A stretch of 64,000 nt of DNA from Mactromeris polynyma (Eukaryota; Mollusca; Bivalvia; Venerida; Mactridae): positions 4,767,001 through 4,831,000 of the forward strand of contig JASFXZ010000033.1 of assembly GCA_032209605.1 (NCBI GenBank), in the 5' to 3' direction. This document shows positions 43,671 through 58,097 of the stretch, one piece after another. The translations under genes were made by a program, and so were the position numbers. Position 1 is the stretch's first letter, and each line of letters opens with the position of its first letter. A model generated the notes under the pieces. The model saw only the letters and a program-made list of their open reading frames with translations. It was not told the DNA's origin and did not search any database.

Positions 43671-44789
43671 GTTGTGTAAACCAATCACACCTGACCATAA
43701 CCATTAAGCCAACTTCTCTTCAACCAAACAACGTTTGTAACCTTGACGCGGATTGGTTAATCTCTCGATAATGGGTACGTTACATTACCTAAATCCACTA
43801 GTAAAATTACGGAAATCAATTTTCTGAAAGTAGAGATTTATCTGGTGAGACTCTTCGGGAAATTGTGCGGCGTTGGAATTAAGAAGATTCTAGGTTTTAT
43901 GTATCAGTCACGAATATTTGCATGGTTTTAATCAGATAAATCGGCGTGTATATGTATGAATATCCAGTATTATGTGAACGTCTTCACAGAGATCTATATA
44001 AATTTAACATAATCTGTGACAGAACGTAGTGATTGTGGGATTGTGTTCGGGGAGATATATCCGTATTGTAACGCCACATGGGTAACAGTCACGCACATGG
44101 TATTTACTATTTAGTGATTAACAAAGAATCTAAGCGTACATATTGTACGTAACTTCGACATTGAAAGTAGAATATGCCCGATTTATATATGTGTACCGAT
44201 TTGAATACAAGAAATATCTTGAAAATAGATGGTCGGCGCTATCAGAAGCAAGCAAATTAGTTGCAATCTGAAGGTTAAAAAATGCCGATAACGGTTACGA
44301 TTGCTGGTCACTCAATTATGCTACACTATAGTAACTCCGATACCTGTAAAGGGAGATGACGTCGTAAGAGACAGGATAAAAATTAATCCGTTGTGAGATT
44401 AGTCATAGACAGTATAGTCTATTTCAATATAATTCATCAGTACTTATCATATCAGTCGTGAAATAACACATGTCAGTAAACGTGTTACATGCCGATTTAT
44501 CTGATTAAAACAATGCAAATATTCGTGACTGGTACATAACACCTATAATCTACTTAATTCCAACGCCGGGCAATTTCCCGAAGGATTAACTAACAACACC
44601 ACTCATTAGATAAATATTGAACTATACTATATATCTACTTTCAGAAAATTCGGTATTTTTAGCGTTATTTCAGTGGATTTCGGTAATGTAACGTACCCAT
44701 TAACCAAGCCGCGTCAAGGTTTCAAACGTTGTTCGGTTGAAGAGAAGTTGGCTTAACGGTTAAGGTAAGGTGTGCTTGGTTTACACAAC
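43671..44789. mobile_element. Foldback element with long (about 285-305 bp) inverted arms
   Basis: Left arm 43671-43955 starts GTTGTGTAAACCAATCACAC. The right arm, read from 44789 on the - strand, starts GTTGTGTAAACCAAGCACAC. Both continue through GCCAACTTCTCTTCAACC, ACAACGTTTG, ATGGGTACGTTACATTACC, AATTAAG and GAATATTTGCAT to TTTTAATCAGATAAATCGGC. The arms are about 85-90% alike by eye, with small indels. The 530-base loop has no coding frame of note. No target duplication is evident at the ends. Non-autonomous foldback or long-TIR MITE. Confidence 0.85.
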
Positions 44790-47700
44790 ACTGATATGCA
44801 AATAGCAAAACCTAGTTGGTATGGCTGCGCCGGAAAAAAAGAGACGTGAAAAATGTACGCAATGTAAACGTCTTTTTATTTGATATTTATTTATCAACAA
44901 TGATCTCATACATGCATACTGAATATTAATCATAAAACAGAATATTAAGTACAATGTATTGGCAAAGAACGTTTATTTCAAACTTCATGTCCGGTGTCAC
45001 AATACATAACGATATAATAACACACGGCTAATTTTACTAACGATTTTATCACGAAGGATGTATCGCTGTGCGACGTAAATAATTGTCGTTGATGAACGTT
45101 TCACAAATAGAATAAGGCACTGCAGACGAAAAAGACAAACTAATTCTGATTTGTAATTTATATCACTTGTATATAATGCAGACTCCATCAATAGGCAAAG
45201 ATTAATTTTGATTACTGCGAGTGGTGGTTGGAATATACAATCATATTTTCACTCTCTAGATCTGTAGACCAACCATTTATTATATGGAATGTCTCGCAGA
45301 TTAATTCTCGTAAAAGGCGTGTTGTATTGCCCATTGACGATGGTTAGGATGTTTTGTTTAGACATTCCCCAAAATAAACGAAATTGTGAATTACCTAGCA
45401 TCGCATTAGACTTGAGTTTTGGTACTTTTGAGACAGGAATCAAACAGTTTATCTCGACGTCTGGCGAGTGAGAATATATTGACGCAAAATTATAAGTCAG
45501 TTATATCTTTATATAAAAAACGTAGTTGCAAAATGATAGTCGAGTGTTTTGACCTTCGTATTGATCAAATACTTTGCGCGCCATTGTAAAACAATATCTA
45601 TCCCTAACGATTTTACAGAACAGTTTTGCCATTCACGAAAGTCGCCTGTTTCAGTTTATTTTTGATCAGTGACGAGGTGTAGTGTCTTTTCGTTTTGATG
45701 TCGCGAAATATTTAGATGGTGTGGCAAGGTTGGAAGATGTAGTCGGGCAGTACATGCCATAGACAAAGTACAAATCCAATTCGAAAGTACACGAAGCCAT
45801 GAAACTATACTCAAACTAGTAAACAAACACAAGGGCAAAAAGGACAAGACATAAGCATATATACGTGTGAAAATAGGAGTAGCCCCAAGGGACAGTCCAT
45901 TGCAAAAACACAGCTGTGGGTTTAAACCTGCTTTACACCTCAAGAAGAGCTCCAGAAGAGTAAAATACACCACATGAGACAACATTACGTATTGTAAAGA
46001 CTTCGAAGAGCCGCACAAAAACTAAAGAGTGTTTTTGTTATAATCAGATAATAACGACTTCCAATTCGGTAAAACTAGATTGAGCACAAGAATAACAACA
46101 AGGCCATTATTTCTAAATTTCTAAAACCAATTAAACGGAATAAGGAATGTTTTCAAATGCTATTTTTTTAGCAGTCCCTTACGACTGTCCATCAGTTTTC
46201 ACCCAAATATGTTAGCATCTCTCTTCGCAGCAAATTAATTTATAGCACCGACATTGTCAACACATTTGATGTCAAAACAATAACAGAGATATCATATTCC
46301 GATGCAATTTTTATTTTTGAAATATGCGACCACAATATATCTTTTTTGTAAAAACAAATAAAATTTATCGGTAAGGAGTCATACAAGTAGGGTGTTTTCA
46401 TAGACCGAAAAATTACAAGTCAAGTTATCTTACTATAAACGCCAATCATACTTGGTTTCCAATTCCGTTCCGGGTGCTGTGTCAATTACCAAACATTGCA
46501 AATATTTGATTCCCGTCATCTGTCATACTGCAACAACATTATTTGAATTAATATTGTTCGAACACGAGGACAAAACGAATTTTTTGCTTGTAATTAAGAT
46601 TAGTCTGCAGGGATATAATAGTCGGGAGAGATTTCTATGATCGGCTTTCCAGAAGAAACAAATAATTGTTTCTGCGAAGACAAAAGTATCAGATTCGCTA
46701 TAACAGAAATAATAATGTATAGTAACCATGCATTGTCTCAACATTTTAAGTTTTAATCAATTCCTGCCATCTTATACTGATTACGATTTTTTCACCAAAA
46801 TACCGAGCATCAGTTGAGCATGAAATTGGACGTTTTGTCATTCTGTCATTTTATGAACAATAAACAGACAGGAATGGTTACAAATTGGAAAAGAACGACT
46901 TTGTCGTTGCCGCATTTAACCCTCAATTAAATCGAATTTTATTTTTGTTTGTATTTTGTTGAATTAAGACAAGAGTTCGGCTTTAAAGGGAACAAAAATG
47001 GAACTAAATTGAGAGAGTAGCTAAGGAAAGCTACATACACAAAACAACGCTATCCCATATATATCCTTTGGGTACAAAATAAATAAATAGGGAGATGTAT
47101 TAAAAATAACAAATAAGAACAGGGATTAGGAACATAAACACAATTCGGAAGGCTGTATGATATAAAACATGAGAGTTGAATGAGATTATGTATAAAACTT
47201 AAGAGGATGAATGCGGGGTACATTTGAAACAAACGTAGACAGGTGTATAACATGATACTTAAATGCAGGAGAATGGGGGAAAACACACAACCGCACAACA
47301 ATGAAATATTTGGAGACACATAGCAACACAATGATTGCAAAGTCTTGATAGTCTTAGTATAAATAATAGAGGCCTACATCAGTCAACCAATATATTGCTA
47401 AAATGGCTCTCATTTGCACATGGACTCAGCTGGTAGAACAAACCCAAGCTACAGACAGTAAACAATACTAGAGATTACAAAATTACAATTGATTTAATCA
47501 AATAAAACACTCATTTAAAATACCTAGCAAATAAAAGAACAACTAAATTCAATCATTGAATGAAAACCTAGATGAAATATGCGTGCAACCAAGAACTATA
47601 CAAAACACAAACATGATATTTCATACAAAAATGGCAACACATTTCCACAAACACACAAAGTCTAAATGTTTTTAGATGTATGTTAAGTTCCACTTTCCCC

Positions 47701-47906
47701 ATGTGCAGTTCCTTAACTTGATATGATATTTATGTTTTTTGTCACCCCTTTCGATCTAGTATAACTGACTTTCTTGGCTTGTTCCGTGATGCATTCCTTC
47801 CTTTAAACGTTTTTGTTGCACCCCTAGTCTCCTTTGTTGATTTTAAGGTCGACCAGATCATTCTTTGCTCCTCTTTTCCTATACATGTTTACTATTGCAC
47901 ATCCTC

Positions 47907-48005
47907 AATGCCTTATGTTTGTAGACTGTTGTTTTCCCGCAAATCTCTTTGTGGAGGCATTGTCTTATGTATGTGGCGTTCCCTGTAACAACTTAAGTTC
48001 TCTTA
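47907..48005 (-). repeat. Copy of the dispersed GGGAACGCCACATAC family, inverted
   Basis: Reverse orientation of the family: ATGCCTTATGTTTGTAGACT, GTTGTTTTCCCGC, GGAGGCATTGTCTTATGTAT, GTGGCGTTCCCTGTAACAAC, then AAGTTCTCTT. Confidence 0.7.
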
Positions 48006-48746
48006 GAAAAACGAATAATGCAATGAACACCACATTCATAACACACAGCTTGTCCACGCAGGTCATTCCGAGGCACAATAAGATAAACGCGACTGTGTCT
48101 CAAACGTTGTGGTTAATAGGATTCTGACTAAATGTTAATAATGGACATTTTACTTAATTATTTGGACAAGGACAAACTATTCATTTATGGGAAGGTACCA
48201 GTCGGCGTCGTCGGAAAAGTATCAATATGGGAATAAAAAGTAAGATGACGTCAGATGTTGTGGCATAAAGTTGAATTAACTACCTTACCAGCTGATGTCT
48301 GAGGTATCAGACGATGCTCCTTTATTTTTATAAACTCACAATTAGGAATGATCTCCGTCGGGTCTATTCATCTGCAATCAGACGCAATTCAGTTTTGCGT
48401 TGTTAACGAAAGGAGTGATTCGCTTGTATTTTCACCAGCTTATGCAGCTGAACTTTTTTTATAAAACTAAATCTGTATTTTACTATTTTTATCATTGAAC
48501 ATACTGCTCAAATAATTCAACAATACGTTGGCAATATCAATTTTGATTAACTACTCGTTTTTTGCGTAAACATAACAATCAACAAATAGCTTAATTGGTA
48601 ATACCAATGACTTACTTACGTTTGTGCCTTTTGTCTTTGTATTTGTTTTTTTGTATGTGTATATTTTCGCGTCTCCTGATGCTTTGGGGGCGGATTCGCT
48701 CCTGATTTGTGGCAATTTCTGTACCCACTTCAAAAGTATTTTTTTA

Positions 48747-48812
48747 TGATTGAAAATGCAGTAAACAAACAAATACATGTGATTGAAAATGCAGTAAACA
48801 AACAAATACATG
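48747..48812. repeat. 33-bp perfect duplication
   Basis: TGATTGAAAATGCAGTAAAC followed by AAACAAATACATG occurs twice in tandem without a change. Because 33 is a multiple of 3 it creates a repeated peptide on the - strand, but nothing suggests it is translated. Confidence 0.9.
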
Positions 48813-49693
48813 TATATCTTTAAAATTGAAATTGGAGTTATATCACGAACACATGTTAGCATAAATAAAAGCAACGAAATGATAAAACTTTCTTTCATTT
48901 GTTTTAAGTTTTAACTTATATAAATATTTAACAATAAAAGCATGCACAATAGAAATTTTTTTAACATGTTCAATAAAGTTTTATAAAGTGCGTAAATAAA
49001 TGTACACCAAAACACAATTACAGGACCATTGTGGCATTGTCCATTGACCTTTCACGGATTTCCATAAAATCACTACTTGGATATTTATATTTTAAAATCA
49101 TGTTCATAAATACATTCACTTCCCTGTTATGAGTTTTTCACTTTTCGTTCCCAGCTGTGGATCCATTGACGCTTTAACGACATAATGGAAGCATGTTATA
49201 CAACAATATTCACCATCTTCTTCAGATATAATTCGTGTGAGAAAATGGTAGAAAAATATATTGCCTTCTTTTTTCAGGCAATATACGAGGGATAGCCGTA
49301 TTTGATTCTGGTATGATAAATGATGTCTATCTACTTGTATATTGGAACACGTGAATGATGAAGCCAAACAGGAAATGCCACAAACAAAGATCACTGTTAT
49401 TGTTGTCTTTATATCCTCCAATAGCGGACAGCATTTGTAACAAAATGGCATAACATATATACAGCAAAACATAAAAGGAAACATTGCATACATATATACA
49501 AATATACTATGCAATATTACACACATACAGACAACACATTATATTACATTACATACATATAAGTCGCTAAAAAGGCCGCTGCCATTCCAAAAGCACATCT
49601 GAAAGATATAAATATATGGAAATATCTGAAAGTATATAGAACAGAACAATGTCATACATTTTATTTAGGATTTAAACAATGTTTCTCATCCAT

Positions 49694-49800
49694 TACATAA
49701 ATAAATACAAATACATACAAATACATACAAATATATACAAATACATATAAATACATATAATTACATATAATTACATATAAAGTCATATAAAGTCAAAGTC
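49694..49800. repeat. Imperfect (AAATACATAC)n microsatellite
   Basis: Runs of AAATACATAC, AAATACATATA and ATTACATATA grade into each other, ending in two copies of AAGTCATATA. Confidence 0.85.
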
Positions 49801-52500
49801 ATATTTACATGGTAAACAATCAAGGAAAGTGATTGTATAAATATAACATAGAAAGTTGTTTAAAACACCAATTGTACAAGAACGGTACAGCAAAAATATT
49901 AGCATACATTCTAGAAGAAAAACATTACATAGACATGAACTGATAAGTATCATCTAAGCACATTGTCAGGTACTTTAAAGGCACAGTGACCAAATTTATA
50001 ATTATTTATTAAAAGAGGTACATTTCTAGAGTTCAACAGCTCAACATTTCATCGTATTTTGTATTACGATATACTATTCAAGAATATATACCTGGATGTA
50101 CAATGTACTTGTAAACAAGTACAAAAGGGACACAATGCAAAAAGAAACTATTGATGAAGAAGAAGAACCGCTTTGGAACCATCAATGTATGAGACAACAA
50201 AATACCAGAAACTATTCTCGAAGGTCAATCACTAAACATACTAGACGGACGTATTGCTCACACGGTACAGCTATGTATAAGATTTGATTCCAACCGATGG
50301 TCAGTTCATTTAATTACCGTTACATTGATGGAAAGTCCTTTGAGGAGGCGATGCTGGGCAGAAACATAAAAAAGGTATCACCTCAACGTCTCGCTTGTGT
50401 ACTCTATTTGTTTCTCCGGTGATATTTCTGTATTGGTATTGGTAATATTGATGTTGCAGTATCGATAGAATTCTTCCACTTTACGGGTTTATCCGTTTTG
50501 ATAAAATAGGGGCCATGTACTAAACAGCATTTCAAGCTTGTCATTATAATAATACTTTCTTTATTTATAGAATGTAACATATAAAGATGTATACAAAAAC
50601 AGTCACACAATCTTAAATGAAACATGGTCTTTCAACAGATAACAACATAATTAAACAACACAATAACGCCGTAATTCTTTTTGCAAGTGCTATTTTTGAA
50701 CTAACATGAGCATATATTTTTGGCAGATGTGTATTCCATGATAAGGTGTAATCAATGAAAATATCAAGTACCTTTTGTACATTTACATTTTTGCATTTTA
50801 GTTTTATTTATATACTGCGTTAGGTCAGTGTCAAGGTTTCTGAGACGGTTATACGACGATAGTATCATACATGTAATTAACTAGGATGTAAAGTCATGTT
50901 ATTTAATTGGAACCAAGAATGATTGCATTTATAATTGTTTGAAGAGTGGACTGTATAGAAATATCGTCTCCATGAGAGTGGTATATGTAGGAACATTTTT
51001 CTTGATGTTATCAATTTATGCTGTTTATTTTTCATTATCCACATTTGCTATAAATGTTGTTAAATATGACACGGTGCTTCATCTTCAGCCAATATTTTTA
51101 TCCGGAAGTAAACATGTAATTTTATATGTATCTGTTTCATTTGACTTTGTACATGTAGTTATAACAGTCCAAAGAAGGTACGCCCAAATAAAAGCACGCA
51201 CGCACCCAAAATAAACGGAGGGGGACATGAACATAATTATACGCAAAACAATTACAAAGCGAACTAGGGTAAATGGGACACAAGACACGAACATAAATGA
51301 TGGGGATGTGTTTGATATACATCGCCTTGTGATCGCCGTCTTGTATATCTGGTTGTCCAGCGGAGATTTTCTTATTTACACGTTTTATTTTGTTAAGGTG
51401 AAGGTAGAATAAGGTTGAAGTTGGATACATCCTTTAAACCAGGTTTCAACCCCTAGTGACATTTTGCCGCAGACCGTGCCTAACTTCACATATTGTTATG
51501 TTAATGTTTCATTCACTGTTTCAAATAGGAGAACCCTGTTACCTCTATTAATTCTAAAAACTACATGTGACAACTATTTAACGTCAGTAACGATAATTGT
51601 TAACCTATATGTACGAACACCAAAGGACATCATTATAAAAACAACAATGCGTCCATCAAAAGACCATGTAATAATTCCAAACAAATGATATTTCATCTAG
51701 TTAATTTGACAAGGATTAACTACCCATCGGGGAGATAATATCAGCCGGGCAAAATGACATGTCGAATACAATCAACAACAGATACGGCAAAGTCACGTGA
51801 GAAGGCATATAAACTTGGTCTTCCTTGCAATATACTTATCAAGATAACATTTGACACATCAGTTGATTTTTTTCTACTTTCGATCCATGTAGGAATACAA
51901 ATGAGCGAGGAAGTCAAGCGGGAAAAACATTGCGCGCAACCACACCAAATCAAGAAGGAACATGAAGAGATATACAAAACAAAACAAATTACAATGGCAT
52001 CAGATCAAATTTAAGAAGGTTGTAAGATGCAAAATGATTATCCGATAGAAACAAAAATGAATGAAAAAGTCGAGCAAGAAATGCAACATACGAAGGTAAA
52101 GTCATCCCAAAATCATAAGGAGACTTGTGATTGGTAGTTAGGCAGACAATTCTTTACGTGACCATTCCATAGATGTTTGCCCTTACACCTCCTCAACTCC
52201 TAGGTTGAAGATTCCATGAGATCTGAGGGGAAGCATAGTCTTGTGCATACGGCGCTCCATGTATCAACTTAATATTTCCTTAAAGGTAAACGTTTTTGTA
52301 TCCCTCCCTTCGCCTTGATATGTCTAGGGAAGTTCTGATTGGTACATGTGGCTATCCCTGTTCCATTGTTTTCGCTTTTAAACGACTATTTACTATTGTT
52401 CTCTGTTGTAATTTAAATTCTCTCGGTTTAAAATGGTGTGCTAAAGAAATCGGATACACCGACTTATGAATTCCACACATCGTTCAATTCAATTTTGAAA

Positions 52501-52535
52501 TATAAGACAGTGCCTCCCCACACAGACCTCTATTT
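52501..52535 (+). repeat. Short fragment of the dispersed GGGAACGCCACATAC family
   Basis: AAGACAGTGCCTCCCCACAC followed by AGACCTCT matches the middle of the family; the left and right parts are missing. Confidence 0.6.
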
Positions 52536-53327
52536 CAAAATACACGTCGTTTTAACGAAATATTATTTCATAATTATGTTTTTCATTTTTTACGAATCAT
52601 ACTAGAATCTTACATTTCAGATAAAAGTGTCGAATGTCATTTTACAGGTTTCGTAATTTTGCATCCCCATTTTAAAGTTTTATTTTGTATACTAGAGATC
52701 GATATGTGAGGAGGTAATATCATGTGTACATAGTTTCGCCTCTTTCTCACTGTGTACATGATATTATTTACTAATATTTCCAGTTAGATACTCTGTGCTA
52801 TCATGTATTTGTAAACAGTCATCGTCTCGTAAGCCCAATTTGGCTTTACATATTATGTTTGTACTCTTCTATTGTATGTGTGACAATATAATAAACAAAC
52901 AAACTGTAAAATTGTGTGATACCTAATTGGTATTATTTCTTCCTGACACACAGAACGCTATGAAAAATGAAACAGTTTTTATATAAATGATCAACCTATA
53001 AATAAAATATGGAACCTGTGTTCAGTGAAGTTGAATTATTTTATCATAAACAACCACATTCAATAATATTAATGATAATAATACAGAGGCTTATCTCACT
53101 CGAGGCTGGTTTGAGACACCTATCAAGCAACATGAACATCACACAGAGCACGGATACATACCATGTACAAACAACACAAAACATGCTTACAATATTTAAA
53201 ACATTACAGTTTCACTTCTGATTACATATGTATATTCTTCATATTTTTCGGACGTTGTTAATAGTATAATCTTGTTAAGGACAACCAAGCATGTGGCTTT
53301 CAATATGCAACGCTTCACTTCGATGAA

Positions 53328-53500
53328 AGAGAGAGAACAAATTGCCACAGGGAACGCCACATACATAAGACAATGCCTCACCATACAGACCTCCGAAAAA
53401 ACAACAGTCAAACAAAATATAAGGCATTTAAGGTGGTGTAACAAGGGTAAATACGAAAGGGAACAGGGGCGCAAGGAATGGCCTGGTCGACAAATATCTA
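53328..53500 (+). repeat. Copy of the dispersed GGGAACGCCACATAC family
   Basis: Full-order copy: AGAGAGAGAACAAATTGCCA, CAGGGAACGCCACATACATA, AGACAATGCCTCACCATACA, GACCTCCGAAAAAACAACAG, TATAAGGCATTTAAGGTGG, CAGGGGCGCAAGGAATGGCC. Confidence 0.75.
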
Positions 53501-56500
53501 GAGCACAATAAAACAAGATAACCATTCGGTAAAACTTTACATAATATGGTAGATGCATTTCTATATTCACAACAACCGATTTCAAATTGTTGTTTACGGT
53601 TCGTTTGGCCAAGAAGTATTACCCAAATTTAAATATTAAATTGTTTTGCATCAACGGGCATTTTATAGAATCCCATTTCGAATAAAATACACAAACAATT
53701 GCAAGCAGATATTGTTGCATTGTGATTGATGATCGTAAGCAATTACCATCAATTGCATTTTTTCCTAATAAAAATGATACAATCTGACAATTGAGATACT
53801 GTTTCTGCATTTCAAAGTTCATTGGAATCGTGAATGCCCAACCCGATATGTCGTTTACAAATGTGATCTTTAAAGTAAAATAAAATTGACAGTGTTTTAA
53901 CAAGTATACACACAAATAAACACAGAATGAGTTGGAATACTTAGGATCTTTGCAACGGCAAATTCTCCCAGTCATGAGAGTGCATAGATGGCAATAAAAA
54001 CTTACACAACAACAACTTAAATATTCCCTCATTTTGTTTACAACCATTATAACTCTGACAACGGTTTGGTTTACCATATGATATATAAGACTTTGTTTTC
54101 GACGATATTTGTGGTTTCTCATTTGAATACATCAGATATATTTTGTCTGGCCATCAATTCTTGTTTGTTACTTGGTACAACCGTGGATTGCTTTCAGGAG
54201 ATGTTTCTGAATTTTATTACGTTACCATCATTATCTGACGATATCTCCCGGCATGTTATTTTAAGTAGGCCGTAATCAAAGCACCACGTGTAGATAAACG
54301 TGAGCCAATGGAAAGCATAGAAGGCCACATTCAGATAAAAATTGAGAAGGGACCATAAAATGACATTGAATAGGAGACGCGCGAGACCGAGTAAAATATA
54401 AAAAAACGAAACAAAAAGACAAGGGGATTGGGAACTGATAAACAATTGGGGAGGGTGAAAAATAAAATTAGGTGAAGTTGAACGAGTGAGAGAGAGTATG
54501 AATTAAACATAAAACGAGTGAAATGGGTAGCGACAATGTGGGTATGAATATGAATATACAATGGGACTGAAAGGGGCAACAATGGAACACGGAGAGACAC
54601 TTAGCAACACAACGGTTTCACAGTCTTCAACGATTCTTATATCTAATGTAAAATGATCATAGTCAATAGATAAAGAAAACCAAATATTTTATTAGGCATT
54701 TTAAGTCACAATTATAATTATTATATACATGAACGTTAATTCAATACTTTTCGTTAAAAAAATAATTACTAAATCAAATATATTTACAAACGATAAACTG
54801 ATTTCGACTCAAAGCTTAGTCCATGTTTTTAAATAAAGATACAAAATAAAAGTTAACGTCCTGGCCAAACTGTTGACTGGAATAACAAAATATGCGCCGC
54901 TTATACAGATACTTTGTTCCACCCTGCAATAAACTTAAGGTCAATGTTCAGTCTACATGAAAATCCCAAAAGTTGATGATTATTCAAAACATTACCCTGC
55001 AGAAGAATCTGTCATTCTCGATTTGTTTCAAGATTTATGTTCACCCAAATATGGCGACACTCCAATTTGTGTTCTTCACTGAAGCTTGCGTGTACCAATG
55101 TACTGCGTCTCTCGGCTTCCAGCGAAGAATCCTCCAATGGATCACTTTTTAGAAATAACTTATTTCTGAATACAATTTATACCAAACCGTCACGTTAGGA
55201 CTACACAATTTTAATAACAACTCTGGTAAACAATAACTTCTTGTTTTACAATCGTATCACCGTCGGGGGATGTCACAATACTTCCTAAGGTCTGTGTTTG
55301 TTTTCTCAACAAATTGGGAATAAGTCAGCTTACTAACTGCAAGAATTTACATAATGCTTGAATGGAGGAAGGATAGAACATGAAAAGCCAAATTCGCAAA
55401 ATAATGTCTCCCAACACATAAAATGAGGGGAAATGGGACATAACATAAAAAATACAAAGAGGCGGAAGTAGAAAACATGTCATCACATGATTGGCGGCTT
55501 GCAAGCCTCGCACTTTACCGTTGTATCACCAAAATGTCCCTAAATCACCGAAACGAGGTAATTTTATGCTAGCAGATATTCCCAGCGTTTGAAAGTGAAA
55601 ACAGTAACTGAGCGTTGTCAGTTGATGTCAGTGCAATAGAAGTTGAATTGATTTATTTTAGAGCCAAGTACATATACTATTTTGACCAATGATACAGTAG
55701 CAAGGAAGGACTAAACGTAGATATGGCTTTATACGATTTATTGAAATATATCAATAGATCTTTATGTTTGTTTGAAAGTCAGGTTTGTTTTTTGTCCCTT
55801 TTGTCTTTGTCCTTGTTCAGAATTTGTATTATTGTGCTTTTTGGTGCGACTGTGCTCTTTGTGTGCGACATTGCTTGCTTGATATCTATTCGTTTTGTAC
55901 ATGAAAACAACAACGCATTTCTGAATTTAAACTTATCATATAACATTGCACAGTGTGTAGTGTACTGTCTCCTGGGACCTAAGCATATATAGAGGTAAAT
56001 ACATGTCGCCTACGATTTTGCAAATATTTCAAAATTCCTTTCTAAATAACTTTTACAGGAATCCTTCGGTTGTTATTTACATTTTTATGTTTTGTAATTT
56101 CCACAAGTTTGTCATTTTTGTGGGCGTGTAAACGAATTACAAGAAATACCACACACAAAGTGCGGAGCCACCCAGACCGTCAGTGTAACATGAATACTTA
56201 AATATACTATATTTCAAATTTGCTCATCAAAGGATGGTAGAAAGAAAATAAAGAAAATAGTCAAAAATGATCGATTTAAACTACATATATTAATAAACCG
56301 TGTTGAAATAAGTAATGTTAGCTTTCTGCTATAAGTGCACATGATTGTTTAGTATATTCTAAAATGCAAGTTCCATATTATTTTAGTTTTAACACATAAT
56401 AGTTTATAGTGATAATTATGCATCAACTTTAAGGCTGTATCTGTATCCTTACAGACACAATATATGAGGACGACAGCTAAGTTACTATATACAAGTGCAA

Positions 56501-56827
56501 TGATACAATAATATTGAATATGTTCTAAATATGTACATGTATATACATTTGTATTTCATTTTTGTTTTACGTTTCTTTATTTTCACTTTCATAGCCCAAG
56601 TCATTCTGAACAATCGAAAACAACTCTAGTATTTCATTCAGACTTAGAACACATTCGCATTTTCATTTTCAGAAATAGCTCAATTACTGACATATAATTC
56701 ACGATTTCCACATCATTTGGACATCATTATCATTTTTAATTGAATATCATTAATAAAATTTAGCTATATGCATTATTATTTTCATCCATTATTTAGGTAT
56801 GTGTTGTTATCATTGTGCTTGTTAATG

Positions 56828-57000
56828 TAAGATAGATTAAGTTGTTACCGGGAACGTCACATACACAAGAAAAGGACTTGCCACATAAAGCCCCGGGAAA
56901 ACAACAGTCTACAAAACATTAGGCACCGAGGATGTGCAAGGGTTAACATGCACTGGAACAGGGGCACGAAGAATGGTCAGATCGACCACAAAAATAACCA
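56828..57000 (+). repeat. Copy of the dispersed GGGAACGCCACATAC family
   Basis: GTTGTTACCGGGAACGTCAC, ATACACAAGAAAAGGACTTG, GGGAAAACAACAGTCTACAA, AACATTAGGCACCGAGG, CAGGGGCACGAAGAATGGTC and GATCGACCACAAAAATAACC follow the family order with about 20% change. Confidence 0.7.
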
Positions 57001-57919
57001 AGGGCAATTTAGGTGGACAACAAGAGTGGGAAAGTTTGCTGGACGGTATACGAGTACATCACTGAACAAGTCAAGAAAGTCAGTGATAATATGCCGAAAT
57101 GGGGCGGGGGGGGGGTGAAGAACATATAATATTAAATAAAAGAACTGCAAACGGGGAACGTAACATGCACCTATAAACATATATAGAAATAATAACCACA
57201 CAGTGATTTATAGCACGGTCAGAATATACAAGTACATCAATGTCCCTGTGCTATTGAGACGATTTCCCGCTTTGTCCGTAAATGGCGTCTTCTGCTCCAT
57301 ATAATTGGGATATTCTAAAATAATTCACTTTTATATAATATACAAATATCATATATTTTAGGGAAACACGATTTCGGCTTTTGGTCATCAAAATCACTCG
57401 TGGGAAATCAAAGTGTATATTTACTTTTCGTGCAAATATATGTAGTTAGGTATTTTGCACCCAGGGTATCAGAATTCCCTAGATCTGCCAAATACCATCA
57501 ATTTTCCAACGGACCTCTGGGAAAGATTTTCACATAGAGAATATTTTCGGACAACGACTTGTCAGAGATAATGGTGAATTACTTATAATCGCTATAAAAA
57601 CATCATTTATTTTGTTCTTAGTAGTCTTTAGATTCTTTGACAAGATATATCACTTAAATTCCAAAAGTATTAGTCATTACTTTTGGTTAAACCTTAGAAA
57701 GCTGTATTATTTTACAGGCCTCTTATCAGCTCTAAATGTACATTAAGATTTTTATGATGTAAAAGTTTTAGGGTAAAAATAAAGAGCAGACTAAGATTAA
57801 TTTTACCATCTAAATTGATGGATGCGGCCGAGACGGGGCAGCAATGTACCCATCGCTGCTAGGCAACAAGATCCTGCCTGGACAATCGGAGACTTCCTTC
57901 ACAAATACTCAAGATGATA

Positions 57920-58097
57920 CAGTAAAACCTCAATAATAAGACCACCATTTGGACCCTTGAAAATTGGTCTTAATATTGAGATGATCTAAATATCGAGGTT
58001 GTATATAGACCAAAACAGTGAAAATGGACTAGACAAGTGTGTTCTTTATTTTGAGGTGGTCTTATGATTGAGGTGGTCTTTAGGTCAGGTTTTACTG
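57920..58097. mobile_element. mariner-like MITE with TA target duplication
   Basis: Begins CAGTAAAACCTCAATAATAA after TA (57918-57919) and ends GTCAGGTTTTACTG before TA (58098-58099). AAGACCACC near the left and GGTGGTCTT near the right give a longer imperfect inverted repeat. It has the same design as 9206-9361. No coding capacity, 178 bp. Confidence 0.82.

Larger units (their letters stand above)
44790..52900. other. Gene-poor region of dispersed repeats
   Basis: No frame here resembles a known protein. Repeat-family copies are listed separately (47907, 48747, 49694, 52501). A shorter family with the core GTCGAGCARGAAATGCCACA occurs at 49358-49385, 52066-52095 and weakly at 51910. The 3' part near 52800-52910 ends in an AATAAACAAACAAAC tail and looks like the end of a retroelement. 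Confidence 0.4.

Noticed and set aside
49116..49526. 136-codon - strand frame with cysteines (CGISC region)
   Set aside because: Overlaps the second dispersed repeat family; equivalent peptides at 55723 and 62094 are in unrelated frames and not conserved as proteins.
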